Shown here piece after piece: positions 1-7,492 of a stretch of 64,000 bases of DNA. The position numbers were made by a program, and so were the translations under genes. This DNA comes from Neofusicoccum parvum (lineage: Eukaryota > Ascomycota > Dothideomycetes > Botryosphaeriales > Botryosphaeriaceae). The stretch covers positions 2,046,001 to 2,110,000 of the forward strand of contig CP087217.1 in the NCBI GenBank assembly GCA_020912385.1. Direction: 5' to 3'. How positions within the stretch are numbered: position 1 is the stretch's first letter; every line of letters begins with the position of its first letter. Below the pieces are notes generated by a model. The model had not been told where the DNA came from. It made no database searches and saw nothing but the letters and a program-made list of their open reading frames with translations.

Positions 1-382
1 CTTGAAGCTGTTTCTTTTCACTAGGGTCTTGGGGCGGGTTTGTTTTGCTGGAGTCTTGAGGCGGTGTTTCGTTGCTGGGGTCTTGAGGTGTGGGTTCGTT
101 GCTGGGAACAGGAATTGGCGAGTGAGGCTTGGTGATCTCCTGAGGCTGTTCCTTCTTGTCAGAGCTTTGAGGCGGGGTTTCGTTGCCAGAGTCTTGAGGC
201 GGAGTTCTGTTGCTGGAGTCTTGAGGTGTGAGAGATTCCCTTCGTGTTCTCTGGGTAGAAGATTGAGCTCCATCAAGTTGGTAGGGCTGCTTCGGAGCAG
301 CAGGTTCTGGAGTTTTGAAGGGTTGTTCAACAGCTTGTGCCATAGATAGAAGACGACTCATAGATCTCGTAGTTACGGGCAT
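1..382 (-). CDS. Partial first ORF (gag-like) of a minus-strand LTR retroelement
   Basis: Read on the minus strand from an ATG at 382 to the window edge, 127 codons are open, so the 3' end is missing. The protein starts MPVTTRSM and is hydrophilic. From about residue 52 it is made of repeated units such as TPQDSSN, PPQDSGN and TPQDPSN, with no cysteines and no membrane segment. It lies about 295 bp downstream of a minus-oriented LTR (677-1605), where the first ORF of an LTR retrotransposon is expected. The gag-like assignment rests on that position and on the disordered N-terminus, not on a recognised domain. The repeats may be a length-variable linker. It could instead be an unrelated host protein, but the LTR spacing argues for the element. 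Confidence 0.5.
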   Translation of the reverse strand, partial: MPVTTRSMSRLLSMAQAVEQPFKTPEPAAPKQPYQLDGAQSSTQRTRRESLTPQDSSNRTPPQDSGNETPPQSSDKKEQPQEITKPHSPIPVPSNEPTPQDPSNETPPQDSSKTNPPQDPSEKKQLQ

Positions 383-676
383 TTTCGATGTTGAGAAAAC
401 GGTAGTAAAGTTGTCTTAGCAGAGAAAGCAGAATTCAATTCTATTCTTTAAACATAACAGTGTTTCTTTATTCCATCTCTATTGACAAACCACTAATAAA
501 GAAGTTAAGTGTCTAGAAATCTCTGGTGCCGCAAACGATATATTCATAAAAGAAAAATTTTATTATTAGCCTAAGACAAAGAAATGTTAAGACAACCATA
601 GAAATATTATATCGCTGACCGCAAACAGTTTGCCTGAGCTAAAGTGTTGGATTCAATGGCGACGAGAGTAATAAAG

Positions 677-1605
677 TGTCGAACGGCGCGAGAAAAAATA
701 CACCGCTGGTTTTCTCATTGTTGCTACTGAGGCCTGCTATATACGTGTAATGGACCACGCATATCAATCAAGAAAGAAGAAATAAGCCAGTAGCCCTGAA
801 CACGGATTGGACCCCAAGGCTTAGAGACCTACACAAGGAGCTATCTAAACCACTCAGCACAATCGCCATCCTACTACGTACAGAGAATATTGGACTGGAG
901 GACTTTCTCTTCAGACGCAAGGTACCGGGACACCCCAGCCCAGCCTGCCCGTGTGGGTGGCAGAGGCAGACCCCAAAGCACATCCTTCTCTTCTGCCACC
1001 ACTTCCAGCAGGGAAGGGCACAGATGCTGCAAGAGGCGGGAACTACAGACTACCACTCCCTCCTCTCCACAAAGAAGGGGATTAAGGCAGCGACAGTATG
1101 GTTCCTACGCACGGGGCTTCTAAACCAGTTCAGCCTAGCCAGGGAAATGCTCCAGGAGGACCACCAGGAGGATCACCAGGAAGACCATCAGGAGGACCAC
1201 CAGGAGGACTACCAGGAGGACCGGGACGAAGACTGAAAGGGTATACTAGCGATTGAATGAAGGGCTGCCACAGCAGCCACTACTGGTAAACAGGAAAAAC
1301 GGAAAAAGGAGAGGAAGACATACCTGAGCAGAGAGGAGGGGTTTTTGCCTGGTGAATAAGGTTTTCCCCCTCATGTAAAATAATTGCAGATAGCCAGCCC
1401 CGCATGGACCCGTAAGGGAGCTATATCGGGAAGAAATGAATTTATCTATCTATATACGTGTAATAATCGGATTTACGGAAATACGCATAAATGGGGTAAA
1501 TGAGGTGTGTGGGGATAGGTGTATGGTGCGGCAAAAAGTAAAGAAAGAACGCGTGTATAAGCAAAAGCAAACAAAACACGTGATTACGGGCCAATGTGGT
1601 TGACA
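677..1605 (-). repeat. 216-bp LTR (5' LTR of the element at 1-676), split by a LINE
   Basis: On the minus strand it reads TGTCAACC...GTTCGACA. Removing the LINE insertion and one target-site copy (752-1464) leaves exactly 216 bp, the same length as the related LTR at 4319-4534, which aligns throughout in the opposite orientation. The 3' LTR of the left Copia (13740-13936) is a third relative. No matching 5-bp flanks are seen, as expected if this is the 5' LTR of a longer element running off the left edge. Confidence 0.7.
752..1449 (+). mobile_element. 5'-truncated LINE D copy inserted in the LTR
   Basis: The last 698 bp of the LINE D family, also present full length at 54,362-59,502, ending in the family tail (ATCT)n. 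It is flanked by a perfect 15-bp target duplication, ctatatacgtgtaat, at 737-751 and 1450-1464. An in-frame piece of ORF2 runs from 754 to 1236 without a stop. It includes the C-x-C-G-W...H-x3-F-C cysteine/histidine motif typical of LINE C-termini and ends in a run of QEDH repeats. Truncation at the 5' end is the usual result of incomplete target-primed reverse transcription. Confidence 0.88.
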
Positions 1606-1987
1606 CAACCCAACCTTACACCGAGCCTAACCGAGAAGTACCGTGAACTGGTAATCAAGCTTATAGACCCGCAGATAATCAGCTACCTCCGCTCGTAGTC
1701 CCCGACCTACCTTAAAGAACGCACTAACCGTGCCCTAAAGTCGCAAACGGACCCCGAAGAAAGGGGAGTTGATGGTACAAAGGCTTGGGCAGATCCTTTT
1801 GTCAAACCACCAAGATATACCAAGACTTGGCATATTGATGCCGGCTGACAGTACCTAATTGGAATAAAATCGAGGAAATCACACTCTCGTAGAAATTTGG
1901 ATTATCAGAGGTAGGAAGGCTAAGGAAAAACCTAGTATTGCACTTAAAGAAAAATAATTAAGCAGATGTTGAGCATAGTGGTCGACA
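1606..1987 (+). other. Gene-free stretch with a possible decayed coding relic
   Basis: No intact gene. One plus-strand frame (about 1612-1900) reads like protein, with LTEKYRELVIKL and then TNRALKSQTDPEE, but is broken by a TAG and a TGA. Both are obtainable from CAG and CGA by C-to-T change. I do not recognise the protein. The rest is AT-rich spacer before the F-box pseudogene. Confidence 0.25.
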
Positions 1988-3595
1988 TTATAACCTTAAC
2001 CACGCCAGGATTTCCTCTTCCATCTCCTCAAGAGTATCCTCTCTGTCTTCTTGGTTATTGAATGCCATCCGCCCCTCGTACAGGCCGAGCTCTACGCTGA
2101 CTATATGGTTCTTCAATATACTTCGAAGCTCGACCAGCTCTTCATGCCGCTTCCACCAAGGGAACCAGTGTTCATTATACCCATAGATACGTACGTGGAT
2201 TTTCGGAAGAGGGTTGCAAAGGTGTACAAGATCCCGAATGCCTCTTTTCCATGGAAAAAGTATTCGAAGCTCCTCTCCTGCATTCACGAGGAGCGTGATT
2301 TGCCTCAGCTTTGCAGAAACCTTACTTACGTCTTCCAAGAAAGTGTGTAGACGATGAATGTGGATGGCGAAATGGTTGTGGTTATAGAAGAAAGAGCGAG
2401 CCTCCTGAAGGATACTAAGGAGGCCATCGTTATTCCAAGAAAGAGGAGGGTGTCCTGAGAGTTTAAATTTCCCAAATGCCTAGAGCACATTCTCGGGGAT
2501 AACAAGAAGGTATCCGTATATTATTTCGCGGAGTTCCATGGGTAGGTCTATAAAGCTCTTCCCTCTTCGTCGGCGACACGTTCGTATAGGCTGCAACTTT
2601 TCTCGATTACGTATGCGGGTCGATCGTCGAACGCCTTGATTTTGTCTGTCTGAGAGGACAGATAAAACGTGTCGGATCTGCTTACTATCGTCGAAAGGGA
2701 TTAGATTTCCATAATTATCCTAAAGTAAGCAAAGTCTGTCAAATTACGGTTCCCGGTCTCTTCCTACTACGATATACATAGGACCTCGGCCTCTCTATGT
2801 AAGGCCTAAAGTCTTTATTCTATCGCCTGTGTTTTTGAGTCGAGCCTGCCATTGACTCCGTAACCGCTCCGGAACGTGGGTGTTTGCAAGATTTGTCCCA
2901 TCTGACACTTTCTCAAGGGCGTAGCCGACGATACGCGGGGCCTTGTATCCATACTGGTAACCAAGGATATATTTCAGCTTCGGTATGTAAAGGCCTTCAC
3001 CCTAGATCCTTTAAAGGGCCAGGACTTCTCGACGTAAGTCCTCTCGGTAATATTTACTTATAAGCGGAAAGATGCACACAACGGCCTCTTTATCGATTTT
3101 CCCTTCAAGAACAATGTTGTTATCGTCCTTTAAAGCGCATGCAATCCGTAATTCGGAAGGGTCGCGCAACGGTAATGCCGGCTCTATATATTCAATCCCA
3201 TTGAAACGTAGGTCATCGGATGTCCAGGGCCCTTGCAATGACTCTTTATCATCAACCCAGTGGTGGAAGAGCACCCAGACGCGACAGTAGTCCCCGGCAT
3301 CATCTCAGCTCTTAAAGAACGAGTTGATTTGTAAGCGGGCCTTTCTTACAATTTCTGCTACAAACGCCTTCTGAAGAAGCGTTCGTATATTATCGTCCTC
3401 GGAAGAGTCTGGCAACGCACGCGCTCTCTCGTTATCGGAGGAGTCTGAGCACAGCGTATAGGCCATCTCAGGAAACAATCTCCCTGACGTCATAACGATA
3501 TACGTTCGGCCATCCGGAGCGACTGTAGGAGGGAGTGATAAAATGTCCGTGGTAGCATTAAAATCAAGTGGCGTATGGCCAATAAAACAACTCAT
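1988..3595 (-). pseudogene. F-box-like gene inactivated by point stops (RIP-like)
   Basis: One minus-strand frame reads as protein from an ATG at 3595 (MSCFIGHTPLDF) to 1988, about 535 codons. Three open pieces (3595-3305, 3274-3011, 2338-1988) and the sequence between them share this frame, with several internal stops and no frameshift. At about 2560-2610 the frame gives DLPMELREIIYGYLL, the L-P-x-E-[LI]-R-x-x-[IV]-Y pattern that opens many fungal F-box/2EXR proteins. The C-terminal part is rich in W, R and E. The stops I read (TGA near 3305, TAA near 3011, and TAGs) each arise from CGA, CAA or CAG by one C-to-T change, as RIP would do. A function in ubiquitin-ligase substrate choice is only inferred from the F-box-like segment. 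It is flanked by inverted LTR copies. Confidence 0.55.
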
Positions 3596-4318
3596 GATCG
3601 TTCTTAGTTGGTGGGATTTTCCGATGCCTTAGCGTAAGATGTCTTTCGTTACACCTTAGAGGTTCCTATCCAAGAATCTAAGAATCCAAACGCCGAAAAG
3701 CGCCGAAAGCCGTGTAGAGTTTTTTCCTTGGTGGGTACAAGAAGAGAGACAAAATATGGCCAAGCACTACGTGTGTAAAGACAGTGCTACCAGCTATAGT
3801 GTCCGTTTGTATTCCTATGTGTTCTAAACGGTCGTGTTTGCAGGGCCGGTCTTCGTTGTTTGCGCTGTAGAGAGTGTATCTATTATGCGCTCAATATATG
3901 CGACGCTCTGTGAATACCTATTGGAGCTAGTAAGTATCGCTCGCCTTTCCTCTTCCTGGACAAATTATCTTAGCAAACCACTTGCGGCATTAAAAGGAAC
4001 GCCTTCATGCCGGGGAGGAGTCTGCTTACGACGAGTTTCAGTCTTCTTGAAAGAGGTTAAAGAGGTTCTCTCTTAGAGCGTGCGGTGAGCCAGGCTTAGA
4101 TGGTAACCACCAAGATTGAAAGTAGCGCAAGCTATCAGAGGAGCGTGGGCTTACTACTTTAAGTAGGTAGTTTCTGTTACGAGGGTAGACGAGTTGGAAA
4201 AGGAGAGTTGTAGAGTCCTTGAGCTCTCGTTGCTGAGGATGCGCCTGGTCTTAAGGTTTCCGAGGAACTAGGCGGTCAAGACGGCCACGTTACGACGGGG
4301 CGTCGGCGGGTCCTATGC
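3596..4318. other. Intergenic stretch with a decayed LTR relic
   Basis: No gene is supported. About 3650-3830 resembles the start of the LTR at 35,709-36,162: shared order of a CTAAG-AATCCAAAC block, a TGGTGGGTACAAG block and a GTGCTA block. It is probably an old LTR remnant. The remaining sequence up to the solo LTR is unremarkable. Confidence 0.3.
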
Positions 4319-4534
4319 TGTCAACCACATTGGCCCGCAATCACGTGTTTTACCTCCTTGTTCCACATGCGTTTTACTACTTGCCTTGTTACTACACCAT
4401 ACACCTACCCCTGCACAAGTCATTCACCCTAGTTATGCGTATTTCCGTAAATCCGATCATTACACCTATATAGCAAGATTCTGTAGCAACAATAAGAAAA
4501 CCAGCGGTGTCTTACTTTCTCGCGCCGTTCCACA
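4319..4534 (+). repeat. Solo LTR with perfect TATGC target duplication
   Basis: A 216-bp LTR with TGTCAACC at one end and GTTCCACA at the other. It is flanked by TATGC at 4314-4318 and again at 4535-4539, the 5-bp duplication expected for LTR-element integration. No internal element remains, so LTR-LTR recombination removed it. It aligns along its whole length, inverted, with the LTR at 677-1605. Confidence 0.88.
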
Positions 4535-4827
4535 TATGCCGTCTTTTCCTACCGATTCTCCCCGGCGTGAAGAGAAGAGAATGGCAAGTGCGATAGGTCC
4601 CGCGGGTAAGGAAAAGTCAGTAGGTCTCCGGGCTCGTAGTACACGATCTACGTCAGTATTGCTCTGTAAACCTGGAATTAGTCCATACATGCCTAACCTA
4701 AGGTATATGGCCGGTTGGGGTCAATATTGACAGCAATAAAACAGTTAGTCAGCCTACGCGCGACCGGGGCAGAAAGCAATTGCGTTACAGGCCCTGATCG
4801 TGCTGAAATCTGTACCTATAAGCTTAG

Positions 4828-5304
4828 TGTTACGGCGCAGCCTCCGTAGGTTGAGGAAGATAGGGATCAGCCCCGCCAGGACAACAGAAGTCGGGGCCAT
4901 AAAGATCCGAGGCCACGTGACCTCGCGCTCAACTAGACCCACCTGCTCAGATTGCCAAGGCTATCTGAGCGGACCCCACCTACTGAGCCATCCTGCTCAG
5001 TCACAGCAGCTCGCTTAGAAGACTACACGCAGATAAGCGCAATGCGCCTATTAAGCACATAGATTGTAGACACTCTCTTACATGTATATAAACCACACTC
5101 CTTAAGCTAGTATCTTGACCTTCGTGGTTAACTTCCATAACAATCGAGCTATTATTAGTAACACGGCCTCCGCACGCGGTTCCCAGTCTCGTCACGTATT
5201 CGACTTACTCTCACCCTCCTCTTGTACCCACTTAAGGAAAACCCTCGACAGGTTTTCTCCCTCTCTGGTGTTTGATCCTGAGAGGTAGAGGCCCGCTCGT
5301 TACA
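4828..5304 (-). repeat. LTR of the TGTAACG...CGTAACA family (477 bp)
   Basis: On the minus strand it begins TGTAACGAGCGGGCCTC and ends GCTGCGCCGTAACA. The same start, a TGGGTACAAG block, a GAAGTTnACCACGAAGG block and the end recur in the LTRs at 35,709-36,162 and 15,337-15,808. The 5-bp flanks do not match (cttag versus ccacc), so it is not a clean solo LTR. Confidence 0.65.
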
Positions 5305-5655
5305 CCACCCTCTTCGAAGAGGACCTTGATAATAAACGGCTAGATCCTTCTCAAGCGCTTCCTTACTCCGAGGAGACAGGTTTTATCGCCTTTGATGAAT
5401 CCTTTATGAGTACTCGACGTAAGTACCTACCTGACGTGGAATAGAAAGTCGCTAACGTTATAGACCCGACTCCTCTCACTCCCGTGGACCCGCACTCAAC
5501 CGATTTTATAGAACCTCTGGGCCTCAACCCTGACGATCGTAGGGAATTATCTACAGGAACACATCCCAGCAAAAGTACTTTGTTGTATCCGCGGGGGGAT
5601 ATTTGCCGCATGGACTTCCGCCTTAGCAATGGTATCTTCGAATATCGGAAAATTA

Positions 5656-6998
5656 CAGTACTAGGACAAAAGTCTGGGCGATTTTAAGCGAGACGCGTAA
5701 AATCGCGTCGCGCGCGTGCGCACCTCCCTACTTACAACCACTCTAATGCCACCGCAATGCACTCCTTTGCAAGAGCTATTTGGTGAACATGTGCGAAATC
5801 ATGAATACTCTCCCTACCAGCGTGGAATGCTGGCTGCAGCCAAGGCAATGGGCAGCAAAACCGCGACGATTTCGAGGCTGTTTTCTACGCCTGAATCCTC
5901 CATTCGCAACACTCTCGCCCGCGCCCAACTACATAACGACGGACGCTCCCAACTCCGAACCGGCCGGCCGAAATGTCTATCAGATATAGACAAACGACAC
6001 ATTCTTCGCGTTGTTCGAGCCAGCCCAAAATACACGTATAAAGACGTAATCGAGGCTACTGGCGTTACCTGTCACGCCCGTACCCTCTCTCGCCTTTTGG
6101 ACGTCTATAATATCAAGAAATGGCGCGCTGCTGGCCGGCCAGAACTTTCAGCTCAACATGCAGCTATTCGCCTTGCCTGGGCACTAGAGCATGTTAACTG
6201 GACTGGCCAGCAGTGGGCGAAAGTGGTATGGTCAGATGAGTGCTCTGCAGAGCGTGGGAAAGGCGAATTAAGGGAGTGGGTTTTTCGTACCCCATGCCAG
6301 AAATGGGACCCAGGCATGATCCAGCCATATCAAAAAGGAAAGGACATATCTGTTATGGTCTGGGTAGGCTTCTCTGGCAAGCGTGGGAGATCACCTTTAC
6401 ACGTAATGGTACGTGATTTACAGGCAAAGAGGGGAGGATACTCTACTAACTCCTACCTTGAAGTATTGGAACAAAATATATCTATTGTATACCGTAGAGG
6501 CATGTGGTTTATGCAGGATAATGCACCTATTCATACTGCTAACAAGGTAAAGGATTGGTTTGAGGCAAAGCGTATAAAAGTCATTGATTGGCCACCTTAT
6601 AGCCCAGATCTCAATCCAATTGAGCACCTATGGTTTCATTTAAAAGCTAAGGTCTTAGAACTATATCTAGAGCTTAGTGAGCTACGTGGAAGTATAGAAT
6701 ATATACGGGAAAAGCCAGGAGAGGCACTACAAGAAGCGTGGGAGGCGCTAGATCAGGACTTATTTGATAATGTTCTAGATGGTATGCAGAGGAGGTGTGA
6801 GGCAGTAATCGCTGCAGAAGGCTGGCATACTAAGTATTAATAGAAAATTAATACTATAGGCTTTCTCTTCATTCAATTCTAGTCTATTACTAACTTAGTA
6901 TAAGTCTCTAGAAGCGTGTGTTGGGAAATAGAGCTTTAATGGGGTAGGAGGGTGATCGCCTCGGTAAGCGATTCGCCCAGACTTTTGTCCACTGATTG
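5656..6998 (+). mobile_element. Complete Tc1/mariner-type transposon
   Basis: A 1343-bp element bounded by 25-bp terminal inverted repeats, 5656-5680 and 6974-6998. They agree at about 19 of 25 positions, with an identical inner core GGACAAAAGTCTGGGCG. It is flanked by TA at 5654-5655 and 6999-7000, the hallmark target duplication of the superfamily. It carries one uninterrupted transposase gene. The intact ORF and clean ends suggest a recent, possibly still mobile copy. Confidence 0.92.
5746..6840 (+). CDS. Tc1/mariner DD34E transposase
   Basis: A 364-residue transposase that would cut and rejoin the element at TA sites. The ATG at 5746 (MPPQCTPLQELF) is preferred; upstream there is only a GTG in frame at 5716. 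Residues about 20-130 form the paired helix-turn-helix DNA-binding region, including a GRP (AT-hook-like) motif at 73-75 and again at 130-132. The catalytic triad is visible: D164 in VWSDECS, D258 in MQDNAPIHTA and E293 in PPYSPDLNPIEHLW. Thirty-four residues separate the second D from the E, hence DD34E, as in the fungal impala-type and Tc1 groups. Length is normal for the family and no stop or frameshift is present. The gene is on the plus strand between the inverted repeats at 5656 and 6998. Confidence 0.93.
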   Translation: MPPQCTPLQELFGEHVRNHEYSPYQRGMLAAAKAMGSKTATISRLFSTPESSIRNTLARAQLHNDGRSQLRTGRPKCLSDIDKRHILRVVRASPKYTYKDVIEATGVTCHARTLSRLLDVYNIKKWRAAGRPELSAQHAAIRLAWALEHVNWTGQQWAKVVWSDECSAERGKGELREWVFRTPCQKWDPGMIQPYQKGKDISVMVWVGFSGKRGRSPLHVMVRDLQAKRGGYSTNSYLEVLEQNISIVYRRGMWFMQDNAPIHTANKVKDWFEAKRIKVIDWPPYSPDLNPIEHLWFHLKAKVLELYLELSELRGSIEYIREKPGEALQEAWEALDQDLFDNVLDGMQRRCEAVIAAEGWHTKY

Positions 6999-7143
6999 TA
7001 GAAGGCCAGCCGACACCGAAGGGTATTTGGAGGGTCAATGGGTTTCATTCGGCACGGAAGAGAACTGTGATGAGGTGGTGGCTTATTTCAGGAAAGTTGG
7101 AGCGACCCCTGAGTGGACTGCTCTATTTCTTAATATTTCCTAG

Positions 7144-7492
7144 GAGTGGTCAATCTAGCTTCCCACTTCTTCGACTAAGAGTATGGGTCTTCCGTCTCCT
7201 TTTGTTGACTCTCGCTCTTTTAAGTAGTTTAGAACACTATCGCTTCGACGCTTATCGCATCGTGTGATCATGACACGCTAAATGCCTCGCGGCCCCTAAT
7301 CCTTCCGTTTCATGCTACTTGTCAGCTATATCATGCATCTATGGCCGGCTCACGTCAAATATCACCAATTTGTGGGCCTAAATTTGCTGAGCATATATAC
7401 TGTCGTTAACGAACGCGAACTCTATCCACTATCCGCCACCGTACAGGACTAAATATATGAAGAAACGCTAGAACAAAATGAAATGATACTGT
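7144..7492. other. Intergenic spacer
   Basis: About 350 bp between the transposon-split pseudogene and the 3' end of the JmjC gene. Nothing beyond the presumed 3' untranslated region of the JmjC gene (right part) is recognised. Confidence 0.4.

Larger units (their letters stand above)
5305..7143 (+). pseudogene. Unknown gene fragment split by the Tc1/mariner element
   Basis: A plus-strand frame opens immediately right of the LTR at 5304 and runs to the TA where the transposon entered (5654-5655). It contains one in-frame TAG, obtainable from CAG. Removing the element and one TA joins ...FEYRKI directly to RRPADTEGYLEGQ in the same frame, ending at a TAG at 7141-7143. The restored tail contains the phrases WVSFGTEENCDEVV and FRKVGATPEWTALF. 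I do not recognise the family. The 5' end is missing, perhaps cut off by the LTR at 4828-5304. The clean frame across the insertion shows the transposon landed in a coding sequence. Confidence 0.5.

Noticed and set aside
2..349. Plus-strand 115-codon ORF at the left edge
   Set aside because: Starts with a non-ATG codon and is the complement of the minus-strand TPQDSSN repeat ORF.
677..4534. Long terminal inverted repeats of a large DNA transposon
   Set aside because: Each repeat has TG...CA ends, one has its own 5-bp duplication and a third copy lies next to a Copia 3' end. They are LTRs in opposite orientation.
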